64,000 bases of DNA from CAIKLP01 sp965279595 (GCA_965279595.1 OZ257246.1:496001-560000), one strand, 5' to 3'; counted from the first letter of the stretch, positions 1-9,091 are shown. Notes: generated by a model from the letters alone, not told the origin. Program-made: numbers and translations.

Positions 1-53
1 GAAGAATCGCATGCAACAAACACTGAAAAAAATAAAATTAAAAATATCCTCAT
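1..53 (-). CDS. Start of a lipoprotein gene, cut by the window edge
   Basis: Seventeen full codons are visible, beginning with an ATG at 53-51 whose ATGA overlaps the stop codon of the redoxin gene. They read MRIFLILFFSVFVACDS, a short hydrophobic signal followed by a lipobox-like VAC and then Asp-Ser, so a lipoprotein signal is likely. The ATGA overlap says it is the next gene of the operon running leftward from metH. Nothing can be said of its function because the rest lies outside the window. Confidence 0.6.
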   Translation of the reverse strand, partial: MRIFLILFFSVFVACDS

Positions 54-613
54 CTTTCTATATAACAACCTATAGGTTTAGTTTCTACGATTTCAATTTT
101 CTTATTTGACAAATAATTTTCAATGGCATTTTTTAAATAAAATTCAGTTATAGATGTTCTCAACTTTGTTAATTCTATTGCCCAATTGTCAATTGCTCCT
201 CGATATAAAATAGATTCATCATTCCCTATAAATATAACTTCAGGAGTAACTGACCCTTTATATTTATTTGCAAAATAATAAGAGGTATCCATTAATATAG
301 GAAAATTAAATTTAAACTTTTGATGAAACTGATCCGACTCTTCAGGAGAATATAATTTACCAGAAATAACACCAAAGAAGTTCACTCCATTTAACTTATA
401 CTCAATATTCAATTTAGACAAAACACTTGCATAATTTTCGCTTAATGGGCATTCAGGAGCTAAGAAGATTAATACAATGGTTTTACTTTGATAAATAGAA
501 TCAAGTTGTATAATATTGCCTTTGGTGTCATTGAAAAAAATTTCGTTTTTTCTACAACTGAAAAAAAGCAATGTAACAGAAATCAAAAATATTAATTGAG
601 ATTTTTTTATCAT
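50..613 (-). CDS. Redoxin-domain (thioredoxin-fold) lipoprotein
   Basis: The 187-residue protein starts with a lipoprotein signal ending in LLFFSC near residue 20, followed by a thioredoxin-like fold. The strand/active-site segment LIFLAPECPLSENY near residues 48-62 resembles the redoxin (AhpC/TSA-like) family, and the cis-Pro-like segment is GSVTPEVIFI near residue 120. The active site has one Cys (ECPLS) instead of the CxxC of a classical thioredoxin. A second Cys lies in PIGCYIE at the C-terminus, a tail I associate with this redoxin subfamily. It is probably a periplasm-facing thiol protein. Substrate and partner are unknown. It overlaps its neighbours by 4 bp on both sides. Confidence 0.75.
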   Translation of the reverse strand: MIKKSQLIFLISVTLLFFSCRKNEIFFNDTKGNIIQLDSIYQSKTIVLIFLAPECPLSENYASVLSKLNIEYKLNGVNFFGVISGKLYSPEESDQFHQKFKFNFPILMDTSYYFANKYKGSVTPEVIFIGNDESILYRGAIDNWAIELTKLRTSITEFYLKNAIENYLSNKKIEIVETKPIGCYIER

Positions 614-936
614 TTCAATTTCTCATTTTCTTTATGTCGATTGCTATCTCTCTCAGATTTTTTTTTTAAATTTTCTTGAAATGCCTCGGTAAGATTAACA
701 TCTGTTTGATTTGCTAAACAAATTAAAACAAATAGCACATCCGCCAATTCATCCGCTAAATTTTTGTCTTTATCAGAATCTTTAAAAGATTGCTCTCCAT
801 ATTTTCTGGCAATGATACGAGCTACTTCTCCTACTTCTTCTGTAAGCATGGCCATGTTGGTCAATTCATTGAAATACCTAACACCGTTGTCTTTGATCCA
901 ATTATCAACTAATTTTTGAGCGTCTTCTATTTTCAT
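610..936 (-). CDS. MazG-like nucleotide pyrophosphohydrolase
   Basis: The 108-residue all-alpha protein carries the MazG/NTP-PPase signature: EEVGEVARI near residue 33 and ELADVLFVLICLAN near residue 63. The clustered Glu and Asp residues of this signature bind Mg2+ in the family. These enzymes hydrolyse (d)NTPs to the monophosphate and pyrophosphate, usually as house-cleaning. The length fits the short single-domain subfamily, not the two-domain E. coli MazG. It lies 6 bp after dtd and overlaps the redoxin gene by 4 bp, so it is cotranscribed. The exact nucleotide substrate cannot be read from the sequence. Confidence 0.85.
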   Translation of the reverse strand: MKIEDAQKLVDNWIKDNGVRYFNELTNMAMLTEEVGEVARIIARKYGEQSFKDSDKDKNLADELADVLFVLICLANQTDVNLTEAFQENLKKKSERDSNRHKENEKLK

Positions 937-942
937 AATATT

Positions 943-1401
943 TTAATGTCTATCCTTATCCATGGTGTCAAGAATGATAGTGACTGGACCATCATTTATT
1001 AAAGAAACCTGCATGTCAGCGCCAAAATTTCCCGTTTGTATTTTTTTTTCAAGCAAATTTTCTAATTCATATATCATTGAATTATATAATGGAATTGCGA
1101 ATTCAGGTTTTGCAGCTTGAATAAAAGAAGGTCGATTACCCTTTTTAGTTTGTGCAAATAAAGTGAATTGACTTATTAATAAAATTTCTCCTTTTATATC
1201 TAGAATTGAATGATTCATTAATCCATTATCATCTGAAAAAATACGCATATTTATTATTTTTCTTGCAAGCCAAATAACTTCATCTTGAGTATCAGAATTT
1301 TCTATGCCAAGTAAAATCAAAAAGCCGGAATTAATCCGGCCCTTACTGAAATCCTTTATTTTAACTTCAGCCTCTTTTACTCTTTGGAGTATGGCTCTCA
1401 T
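943..1401 (-). CDS. dtd: D-aminoacyl-tRNA deacylase
   Basis: The 152-residue protein is full length for the DTD family. It has the two hallmark motifs: SQFTLFA near residue 78 and the C-terminal GPVTI near residue 138, whose cis Gly-Pro gives chiral proofreading. It hydrolyses D-amino acids from tRNA in the cytoplasm. The start MRAILQRV is the usual one, and the gene abuts the M48 protease gene without a gap. No oddity was seen. Confidence 0.95.
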   Translation of the reverse strand: MRAILQRVKEAEVKIKDFSKGRINSGFLILLGIENSDTQDEVIWLARKIINMRIFSDDNGLMNHSILDIKGEILLISQFTLFAQTKKGNRPSFIQAAKPEFAIPLYNSMIYELENLLEKKIQTGNFGADMQVSLINDGPVTIILDTMDKDRH

Positions 1402-2205
1402 TTAAGGCAGAGTTGTTTTAAATGTAGCATACTGTGCATCGAAAGTTGATGTACCTGTACATCCTAAACTAGTTCTTTGAGAGTTAATATTTGCTACTCT
1501 ATTAGTTGGTGAAGGATGTGTACTAAAAAAAGCAGTTAAGGAATTTTCAGTATACCCTTCATTAATTAATTTTTGGAAGAAACCTGCTGCACCTGCTGCG
1601 TTATAGCTTGTTGGGCATAAATATTTTACAGAATATTCATCGGCTTCGGTTTCATGTGATTGTGAATATTTTAAACCAATAACTCCAGCAGCTACTTGTG
1701 CAAGAGTACCAGAATCAGTACCTAAAATAACTTGCAATAATAAACTAACTCCAAATTGAGTTTGCATTGAACGACTTGTATGTCTTCGATCTGCATGTGC
1801 CATTTCATGACCCATCACTCCTGCTAATTGGTCCTTGCTATCCAAGTATTTCATTAAGCCAGTATATACATAAATATATCCACCAGGAGTGCAAAATGCA
1901 TTCTTAACTGAGTCGTCTTTAATGATTCGTAATCTCCATGAAAAATCGTCTTTATAAACTACTTTGCCAGAGTTTAGAATTTCATTTCTAATTCCATATA
2001 GAAACTGGTAAGCTGATGCATATTGGATAGAATCTGCAATTGGATATTCATTAGGATTTGCTGCAATTTCAGCAACAACTTGCGAGCCTAATTTTCGATC
2101 ATCTGAAATACTAAAGAAAGGCACAAATGGTGCATCTTTTTTACAATTTGTTAAACTAAGAATGATTAGTGCGCAGCCTAAAGCTAAATATCTTTGGATT
2201 TTCAT
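1402..2205 (-). CDS. M48-family metalloprotease, lipoprotein
   Basis: The 267-residue protein has an N-terminal lipoprotein signal (LIILSLTNC, Cys near residue 21). Its peptidase M48 core has the zinc motif HEMAH near residue 133, followed by ADRRH, and the third ligand region ETEADEYSVKYL near residue 184. The family degrades misfolded envelope proteins or assists outer-membrane assembly (BepA/LoiP-like), but this is the short form without TPR repeats. It sits within the metH-metF-rsgA run, 1 bp from dtd and 25 bp after rsgA. Function in quality control is inferred from the family only. Confidence 0.88.
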   Translation of the reverse strand: MKIQRYLALGCALIILSLTNCKKDAPFVPFFSISDDRKLGSQVVAEIAANPNEYPIADSIQYASAYQFLYGIRNEILNSGKVVYKDDFSWRLRIIKDDSVKNAFCTPGGYIYVYTGLMKYLDSKDQLAGVMGHEMAHADRRHTSRSMQTQFGVSLLLQVILGTDSGTLAQVAAGVIGLKYSQSHETEADEYSVKYLCPTSYNAAGAAGFFQKLINEGYTENSLTAFFSTHPSPTNRVANINSQRTSLGCTGTSTFDAQYATFKTTLP

Positions 2206-2230
2206 ATATCACAAATTTATGAAATTTTAC

Positions 2231-3157
2231 TTATTTTCTATTATCCTCATTTGCCATAATACTTAAATAACTCTCATACCTTGGAATAGCTATTTTCCCT
2301 GCTTCATAGGCCTTCTTGATTGCACAGCCAGGTTCATTGATATGCTTGCAATTGTTAAACCTGCATTCATTCATGATTGATCTCATTTCAGGAAAATAGT
2401 GTGCAATTTCACCTTCGGGTATATCAACAATACCTAATTCACGAATGCCAGGTGTATCAATAATATAGCCACCATTTTCCAAAGGGTGCATTTCAGCAAA
2501 TGTTGTAGTATGAATTCCTTTTGAAGAAAAGTCTGAAATAGCTGATGTTCTTATTAGAGACCCTGGTATTAATAAATTAATTAAGGTAGATTTCCCTACA
2601 CCTGAATGTCCAGACAATAACGACTTCTTTCCTTCAATTTGTTTTTTGATTAAATCAATACCATTATTTTGCAATGCTGAAATCTGAATGGTTTGGTATC
2701 CAATTTTCTCATACATTCCTTGTACATCTTGAAGAAACTCTAAATCTTCATTATCATACAAATCAATTTTATTAAAAACCAGCACTACTGGAATATGGTA
2801 AGCCTCAGCGGTAACTAAAAACCGATCGATAAATCCAAATGAAGTTCGAGGTTTACTTAGGGTAACGATTAATAAAGCTTGGTCAATATTTGAGGCAATA
2901 ATTTGTGTTTGTTTAGAAAGATTGATAGATTTTCGAATGATATAATTCTTTCTCTCTTCTAATTCATAAATCAACCCAGTAGTAGTTTCAGATTCATGAT
3001 CAATTTCAACTTTGACTTGGTCACCAACAGCAATAGGGTTAGTAGATTTAATACCTTTTGTTCTAAATATTCCTTTTATACGACACTCTAAACTAGTGCC
3101 ATCTTCCATCTGAACAATGTACCAGCTACCGGTTGATTTGAGAACTAATCCTTTCAA
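2231..3157 (-). CDS. rsgA: Small ribosomal subunit biogenesis GTPase RsgA
   Basis: The 308-residue circularly permuted GTPase has an N-terminal OB fold (about residues 1-70), then G4 (NKID, about residue 130), G1 (GHSGVGKST, about 183), G3 (DTPGIREL, about 233) and a C-terminal Cys/His zinc finger (CRFNNCKH with a further Cys after EPG). RsgA acts late in 30S maturation on the ribosome. Order and length are those of the family. It follows metF by 9 bp, so it is probably read from the same leader, although it has no role in methionine synthesis. Confidence 0.96.
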   Translation of the reverse strand: MKGLVLKSTGSWYIVQMEDGTSLECRIKGIFRTKGIKSTNPIAVGDQVKVEIDHESETTTGLIYELEERKNYIIRKSINLSKQTQIIASNIDQALLIVTLSKPRTSFGFIDRFLVTAEAYHIPVVLVFNKIDLYDNEDLEFLQDVQGMYEKIGYQTIQISALQNNGIDLIKKQIEGKKSLLSGHSGVGKSTLINLLIPGSLIRTSAISDFSSKGIHTTTFAEMHPLENGGYIIDTPGIRELGIVDIPEGEIAHYFPEMRSIMNECRFNNCKHINEPGCAIKKAYEAGKIAIPRYESYLSIMANEDNRK

Positions 3158-3166
3158 AATAATAAA

Positions 3167-4120
3167 TTAAAAAATTGATTTTGCAATTTGATAAGTAGGT
3201 TCAGCATTTCCCATTGTATAATAATGTAGTACTGGAGCACCTTCATTTATTAATTCTTTAGATTGCTGAACTAACCATTCAATTCCGACTTGTTTTACTT
3301 CAGTTTCATTTTTGCATTTATGTAATTCAGTACTTAATTCAATTGGAATATCAATATGAAATATTTTAGGAAGATTGATTAATTGCTTTGAATTGGTAAT
3401 TGCTTTTAATCCAGGAATAATAGGAACATTAATCCCATTTGCCCTGCATTCTTTAACAAAGTTGATATATTTTTTATTATCAAAAAACATTTGTGTAACA
3501 ATAAACTCAGCTCCTAATTCTACTTTCTTTTTTAAGTAATTCATATCAGTAGTTAAATTTGGTGCTTCAAAATGTTTCTCTGGGTAGCCTGCCACTCCAA
3601 TACAAAAATTTGTTGAGCTTAATTGATCTATGTCTTCATGTAAGTAGTGCCCTTTATTCATATCACTTACTTGCCCTAATAAATCAGTTGCATATGCATG
3701 TCCACCAACAGTAGGAACAAATTGACTATCTGCTTTTCTTGCATCACCTCTTAATACCAACACATTATCAATACCTAAAAAATCCAACTCAATTAAAGCG
3801 TTTTCAGTTTCTTCTTTTGTGAATCCTCCACAAATTAAATGTGGCACTGCATCAACTTTGTATCGATGCATAATAGCCGCACATATAGCTACTGTTCCTG
3901 GTCTTTTTCTATAAGATAATTTTTCCAACAATCCATTTTCTCTTTGCTTATAAATAAAATCTTCTCTGTGATAAGTAACATCAATAAATGGCGGATTGAA
4001 TTCCATCAATGGATCAATTGTGTTAAATATTGATTGAATTCCTTTTCCTTTTAATGGAGGCAATAATTCAAAGGAGAAAAGTGGTTTATCTGCTTTTTTA
4101 ATATGATCAATAACTTTCAT
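3167..4120 (-). CDS. metF: 5,10-methylenetetrahydrofolate reductase
   Basis: The 317-residue protein is a TIM-barrel MTHFR. Family landmarks are FSFELLPP near residue 15, the VTYH segment near 48, LVLRGD near 119 and the FIVTQMFFD strand near 207. It makes 5-methyl-THF with NAD(P)H and FAD, which is the methyl donor for the MetH encoded 12 bp upstream in the same orientation. The pair forms a complete methyl supply and transfer step under one SAM-responsive leader. Confidence 0.96.
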   Translation of the reverse strand: MKVIDHIKKADKPLFSFELLPPLKGKGIQSIFNTIDPLMEFNPPFIDVTYHREDFIYKQRENGLLEKLSYRKRPGTVAICAAIMHRYKVDAVPHLICGGFTKEETENALIELDFLGIDNVLVLRGDARKADSQFVPTVGGHAYATDLLGQVSDMNKGHYLHEDIDQLSSTNFCIGVAGYPEKHFEAPNLTTDMNYLKKKVELGAEFIVTQMFFDNKKYINFVKECRANGINVPIIPGLKAITNSKQLINLPKIFHIDIPIELSTELHKCKNETEVKQVGIEWLVQQSKELINEGAPVLHYYTMGNAEPTYQIAKSIF

Positions 4121-4132
4121 TTAATTTAAATT

Positions 4133-7100
4133 TTAGTAAGCTAAATTTGGAGCAAGCCAACGTTCTGTTTCTTCAAGGCTCATTCCTTTTCTTTTTGCAT
4201 AATCTTCTACTTGGTCTTTCCCAATTTTACCTAAACCAAAATACCTTGCTTCAGGATGCGAAAAATAAAATCCGCTAACTGCAGCAGTAGGATACATTGC
4301 AAAATTTTCTGTCAATTCAATTCCTGTATTTTTTTCAACCTGCAACAAATCAAAAAGTAATCTTTTTTCTGTATGGTCTGGACATGCTGGATATCCTGGC
4401 GCTGGTCTAATTCCAGAATATACTTCTTTAATTAAATCTTCATTAGTCAAATGCTCATCTTTTGCATAAGCCCAAATTTCTTTACGAACCATTTGATGCA
4501 ATTTTTCTGCAAATGCTTCAGCTAATCGGTCTGCCAATGCTTTAATCATAATTGAATTGTAATCATCATGATTATTTTCAAACTCTTCAATCAATTTCTC
4601 AATTCCAATTCCAGTTGTAACCGCAAATCCGCCAAAATAATCTTTCAATCCCGTTTCTTTAGGTGCAATAAAATCAGCTAAAGCGTAATATGGTGTTTGG
4701 TCAGATTTCTCCGCTTGTTGACGTAAAGTATGAATAGTGGTTAGCACATTTGTTCTGCTTTCATCTGTATAAATTTCAATATCATCAGCTACACTATTTG
4801 CTGGAAAAAATCCAACCACTGCATTTGCAGTGAGCAGTTTTTCTTTTACTAATTTTTCTAATAATACCTGAGCATCTTCATATAATTTTTTAGCTTCTAT
4901 TCCAACAATTTCATCAGCAAATATTTTAGGATAGCTTCCTCTTAATTCCCATGTATGAAAGAATGGAGTCCAATCTATATAATCAATCAATTCAGTCAAA
5001 TCAAAATCGTTGAAAACCTTAATTCCATTAATGGTTGGAGCTTGCAAACTAGTTTTATCCCAATCAATTGGCGTCTTTTTAGAACGAGCCTCCTCTATGG
5101 TTTTCAAAACTTTAGTATTGCTTTTTGCTAAGTATTGAACTTTTGTTTTCTCATATTCTTCTGCAATTTCTTTTACATAAGATTCTTTCGTTTCTTTATT
5201 TAATAAATTACTCACCACAGTTACAGACCTACTTGCATCAAGCACGTGTATAACTGGACCAGAATAATTTGGATTAATTTTTACTACTGTATGTATTCTT
5301 GAGGTTGTTGCACCTCCAATCATTAATGGTATTGTAAATCCTTCTCTCTCCATCTCTTTTGCAAAGTGCACCATTTCATCAAGTGAAGGAGTTATTAATC
5401 CACTCAATCCAATTACATCAACATTGTGCTTCCTAGCCTCTTCAATTATTCTATTGGCAGAAACCATCACACCTAAGTCAATAACTTCATAATTATTACA
5501 AGCTAAAACTACGCCTACAATATTTTTTCCTATATCATGAACATCGCCTTTAACAGTTGCCATTAGCACTTTACCAGCAGATGTGCTTTGTGATTGATTT
5601 GGATTTGCTAATTTTTCTTCTTCAATAAAAGGTAATAAGTACGCCACTGCCTTTTTCATTACACGAGCACTTTTCACAACTTGTGGTAAAAACATTTTCC
5701 CAGCACCAAATAAATCTCCAACCACATTCATTCCATCCATTAAGGGCCCTTCAATTACCTGTATGGGCCGAGCAAATAATTTTCTTGCTTCTTCAACATC
5801 TTCATCTAAAAAATCAATTACACCTTTAACTAAAGAGTGTGTTAAACGCTCTTGAACTGTCCCCTTTCTCCATTCTTCTTCAAGTTTTTCTACATCTTTA
5901 TTCTTAACTTTTATCGAGTCCGCAAAAGTTACTAGTCTTTCAGTCGCATCTGGTCTTCTGTTGAGTAAAACATCTTCAACCAGTTCTAATAAATCTTTAG
6001 GAATTTCTTCATAAACTTCAAGCATACCTGCATTCACAATACCCATATCTAATCCTGCTTGGATGGCATGATAAAGAAATGCGGAGTGCATGGCTTCCCT
6101 AACTGTATTGTTTCCACGAAATGAAAATGATATATTACTTACACCGCCACTTACTTTTGCTAATGGTAAATTTTCCTTTATCCAACGAGTAGTATTTATA
6201 AAATCAACTGCATAATTATTGTGCTCCTCTAAACCTGTGGCAACTGTTAAAATATTTGGATCGAAAATAATGTCTTGAGCAGGATATTTTACAACTTGAG
6301 TAAGTATATCATATGATCGTTTGCAAATTTCTATTTTTCTTTCAAAACTATCCGCTTGACCATCTTCATCGAATGCCATCACCACCATAGCAGCTCCGTA
6401 ACTTTTTATTTTTTTGGCATTTTCAATAAATTTTTCAGTCCCTTCTTTTAATGAAATTGAATTAACTATTGCCTTTCCTTGTACACATTTTAATCCAGCT
6501 TCAATTACTGACCATTTGGAAGAGTCAATCATTATTGGAAGACGAGCTATGTCTGGTTCAGATGCAATCAGGTTTAAAAATTTGACCATGGCAGCTTCAG
6601 AATCAAGCATTCCTTCATCCATATTTACATCAATGATTTGAGCACCACCTTCAACTTGTTGTCTTGCTACAGAAAGTGCTTCATCAAAATTTCCTGCCAA
6701 AATTAATTTAGAAAATTTAGGAGAACCAGTAACATTTGTTCTTTCACCAATATTTATAAAATTCATATTGGGAGTAAGCACTAAAGGTTCTAATCCGCTC
6801 AAGCGTGTATAAGGTTCATGCTTCACTAATCTTCTTGGTGATGCTTTTGCCGCTTCTGCAGCTATCGCTCTGATGTGATCAGGAGTAGTGCCACAACAAC
6901 CACCTACTATATTCAAAAATCCACTCTCTACAAAATCATGAATATGAACACACATTTTTTCTGGACTCTCATCGTACTCTCCAAATTCATTGGGTAATCC
7001 TGCATTAGGATAAGCACTCACATACACATCTGCCTTATCAGCCAATTCTTCAATGTATGGTCGCATTTCTTTTGCGCCTAATGCACAATTTAATCCGATA

Positions 7101-7810
7101 CTTAATAAATCTATATGTGTTACTGAATTTAAAAATGCTTCTGTAGTTTGTCCAGATAAAATTCTACCGCTTGCATCTGTTATGGTTCCTGATATCATTA
7201 CAGGAATTTTTCTTCCAATACTTTTTGAATAATTATCAAGTGCAAATAAACAAGCTTTTGCATTTAAGGTATCGGTGATGGTTTCAATTAAAATTATATC
7301 AGAACCACCATCAATCAAACCTTTTATTTGTTCCTCATAAGTTGCTGCCAATTCATCAAAATTCATGGCTCTAAATCCAGGATCATTTACATCAGGAGAA
7401 AGTGAAAGTGTGCGGGTAGTTGGACCAATTGCACCTGCAACAAATCTAGGTTTGGAAGGATTTGCTTTTGTATATTCATCAGCAGCTTGCTTAGCTATTT
7501 TTGCACCTTCAAAATTAAGCTCATAAACCAAATTCTCCATTTGGTAATCAGCCATAGAAATTGAATTACTACTGAAAGTATTGGTTTCGATTATATCTGA
7601 TCCTGCAGCTAAATATTCTTTATGTATAGCAAGAACAATATCAGGTCTTACTAAGTTCAATAAATCGTTATTGCCTTTTAAATCACAAGGATGATTTGCA
7701 AACCTGCTTCCTCGAAAATCTTTCTCCTCTAATTTATAGCGTTGAATCATAGTGCCCATTGCACCATCTAAAACCAAAATACGCTTATTTAATTCCTCTT
7801 TAATTTTCAT
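4133..7810 (-). CDS. metH: Cobalamin-dependent methionine synthase
   Basis: The 1225-residue protein is a full four-module MetH. The homocysteine-binding barrel (about 1-325) has the zinc motif GGCCGT. The pterin-binding barrel (about 350-620) follows. The cap plus B12-binding module has the base-off motif DVHDIGKN near residue 757. The C-terminal AdoMet reactivation domain (about 920-1225) has RPAPGYPACPDH. It transfers the methyl group of 5-methyl-THF to homocysteine through cobalamin. The gene leads the operon and lies about 70 bp downstream of a SAM-I aptamer, so excess SAM should reduce its expression. No module is missing. Confidence 0.98.
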   Translation of the reverse strand: MKIKEELNKRILVLDGAMGTMIQRYKLEEKDFRGSRFANHPCDLKGNNDLLNLVRPDIVLAIHKEYLAAGSDIIETNTFSSNSISMADYQMENLVYELNFEGAKIAKQAADEYTKANPSKPRFVAGAIGPTTRTLSLSPDVNDPGFRAMNFDELAATYEEQIKGLIDGGSDIILIETITDTLNAKACLFALDNYSKSIGRKIPVMISGTITDASGRILSGQTTEAFLNSVTHIDLLSIGLNCALGAKEMRPYIEELADKADVYVSAYPNAGLPNEFGEYDESPEKMCVHIHDFVESGFLNIVGGCCGTTPDHIRAIAAEAAKASPRRLVKHEPYTRLSGLEPLVLTPNMNFINIGERTNVTGSPKFSKLILAGNFDEALSVARQQVEGGAQIIDVNMDEGMLDSEAAMVKFLNLIASEPDIARLPIMIDSSKWSVIEAGLKCVQGKAIVNSISLKEGTEKFIENAKKIKSYGAAMVVMAFDEDGQADSFERKIEICKRSYDILTQVVKYPAQDIIFDPNILTVATGLEEHNNYAVDFINTTRWIKENLPLAKVSGGVSNISFSFRGNNTVREAMHSAFLYHAIQAGLDMGIVNAGMLEVYEEIPKDLLELVEDVLLNRRPDATERLVTFADSIKVKNKDVEKLEEEWRKGTVQERLTHSLVKGVIDFLDEDVEEARKLFARPIQVIEGPLMDGMNVVGDLFGAGKMFLPQVVKSARVMKKAVAYLLPFIEEEKLANPNQSQSTSAGKVLMATVKGDVHDIGKNIVGVVLACNNYEVIDLGVMVSANRIIEEARKHNVDVIGLSGLITPSLDEMVHFAKEMEREGFTIPLMIGGATTSRIHTVVKINPNYSGPVIHVLDASRSVTVVSNLLNKETKESYVKEIAEEYEKTKVQYLAKSNTKVLKTIEEARSKKTPIDWDKTSLQAPTINGIKVFNDFDLTELIDYIDWTPFFHTWELRGSYPKIFADEIVGIEAKKLYEDAQVLLEKLVKEKLLTANAVVGFFPANSVADDIEIYTDESRTNVLTTIHTLRQQAEKSDQTPYYALADFIAPKETGLKDYFGGFAVTTGIGIEKLIEEFENNHDDYNSIMIKALADRLAEAFAEKLHQMVRKEIWAYAKDEHLTNEDLIKEVYSGIRPAPGYPACPDHTEKRLLFDLLQVEKNTGIELTENFAMYPTAAVSGFYFSHPEARYFGLGKIGKDQVEDYAKRKGMSLEETERWLAPNLAY

Positions 7811-7879
7811 TTAATGCGCTTTACAAACAAAGTTTTACTTTGCGATATTGCTTATCTGAAAACCAGGAGACTGATATTC

Positions 7880-7976
7880 CTTATCGTTCTCGAATTAATC
7901 GAGTAGATTTTAGCACCTTGTTAGCACAGGTTGCTAAGACTTCGTAGGGTCTAGTCCCTCCGTCTTTCTTGATAAG
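7880..7976 (-). promoter_or_regulatory. SAM-I (S-box) riboswitch in the metH leader
   Basis: Read on the minus strand, the segment begins with CTTATC (P1 5' arm, 7976-7971), then AAGAAAGACGGAGGGAC, the conserved GCAACC, a P3 hairpin with AAGGTGCTAA, and a P4 hairpin CTCGA/TCGAG. It closes with GATAAG (P1 3' arm, 7885-7880). This order and these conserved motifs are those of the SAM-I aptamer. It lies upstream of metH-metF in the right orientation. I did not see a strong intrinsic terminator between aptamer and start codon, so control may be translational or use an alternative fold (see findings). Confidence 0.93.
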
Positions 7977-7981
7977 CATTG

Positions 7982-8013
7982 CAAAGAAAAGGAATTAACC
8001 AATCAATTCCAAA
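7982..8013 (-). promoter_or_regulatory. Probable metH promoter
   Basis: On the minus strand TTTGG (8013-8009) is followed after 19 bp by TTTCTTTG (7989-7982). This is one mismatch from the Bacteroidota -7 consensus TAnnTTTG, and the spacing is typical. A start about 6 nt downstream would begin the transcript almost exactly at the P1 arm of the riboswitch. Confidence 0.6.
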
Positions 8014-8030
8014 AATTAAACTTCAAATCC

Positions 8031-8064
8031 TTAACATTAAATTAACCTTAATTTAATTTCTTTG
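8031..8064 (+). promoter_or_regulatory. Putative Pho box and promoter of the pst operon
   Basis: TTAACA (8031), TTAACC (8042) and TTAATT (8053) recur with an exact 11-bp period, the geometry of PhoB/PhoP direct-repeat operators. A -7-like TTTCTTTG lies at 8057-8064, and the normal -33 TTTG is missing where the repeats sit, as expected for an activator-dependent promoter. The background is A+T-rich, so chance similarity cannot be excluded. No phoB/phoR pair is in the window. Confidence 0.5.
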
Positions 8065-8089
8065 TTTCTTAATATTACTAAATTGTTGA

Positions 8090-9091
8090 ATGAAGTTTCC
8101 TTGGCTACTCTTTCTATTTATTCTTACTATTACTTCGATAACATCTTGTTTTCGTTCTTATTACGATAGAATTAAAGTTGATGGTTCAAGCACATTATTT
8201 CCATTAACGGAGGCAGTTTCTGAGGAATTTAGGAAAGAGCATCCTGAAATTAAGGTTACAGTTGGTGTTTCAGGTACCGGAGGTGGCTTCAAAAAATTCT
8301 CAAGATCTGAGATTTCTATAGCTGCTGCATCGAGGCCTATATCTGAATCTGAGATTGAATTATGTAAAAAAAATGGAGTAGAATTCATTGAGATTCCCGT
8401 TTCTTATGATGGATTAGTTATTGCTGTAAATAAAGGAAACCACTTCATTAATGAAATTACAGTAAAGGAATTGAAAAAAATTTGGGAGCCATCAGCACAA
8501 AGAAAAATCAGGCAATGGAGTGATATCAGAAAAGAATGGCCTTCTATACCAATTAGATTATTTGGTGCAGGAACTTCTTCAGGAAGTTTTGATTATTTCA
8601 CGGCTGCCATAGTTGGAGAAAAAAAAGCATCACGAGGTGATTATTCTGCAAGTGAAGATGACAACTTATTGGTTCAAGGAGTAATGGGTGACAAAGGTGC
8701 AATGGGTTATTTTGGTTTCGCCTATTACTCTGAAAATAAAAATAATTTAAAATTAATTCCTGTTGATGATGAAATTGATAAGAATGGTATTGGTCCTATT
8801 TTCCCTAATGACTCAACAATATTAAATGGTATTTATCAGCCTTTGGCAAGACCAGAATTTATATATATAAATGTGAAAGATGCTGACAATATAATTGTCA
8901 AAGAATACGTAGAATTTTATCTAAAAATGGCGAGTACCTTAGTGAAAGAAGTTGGTGGAGTACCTTTGCCCGCTGAGGCTTACGACTTAGGGTTAAAACG
9001 ATTTCAAAAAAAGATAACAGGGAGCATGTTTAATGACAAACAATTTGTTGCACTAAATATTGTTAAGCTTTTAAATAAAGGCAATGAATAA
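8090..9091 (+). CDS. pstS: Phosphate ABC transporter substrate-binding protein
   Basis: The 333-residue protein has a signal ending in SITSC (lipoprotein, Cys near residue 20). It then has the PstS fold with phosphate-binding loops: DGSSTLFPLTEAV near residue 31, GVSGTGGGFKKF near 58, and GAGTSSGSFDYF near 159. It captures phosphate outside the inner membrane for PstCAB. The start is the ATG about 26 bp after the -7-like box. The stop overlaps pstC by 8 bp, so translation is probably coupled. Confidence 0.95.
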   Translation: MKFPWLLFLFILTITSITSCFRSYYDRIKVDGSSTLFPLTEAVSEEFRKEHPEIKVTVGVSGTGGGFKKFSRSEISIAAASRPISESEIELCKKNGVEFIEIPVSYDGLVIAVNKGNHFINEITVKELKKIWEPSAQRKIRQWSDIRKEWPSIPIRLFGAGTSSGSFDYFTAAIVGEKKASRGDYSASEDDNLLVQGVMGDKGAMGYFGFAYYSENKNNLKLIPVDDEIDKNGIGPIFPNDSTILNGIYQPLARPEFIYINVKDADNIIVKEYVEFYLKMASTLVKEVGGVPLPAEAYDLGLKRFQKKITGSMFNDKQFVALNIVKLLNKGNE

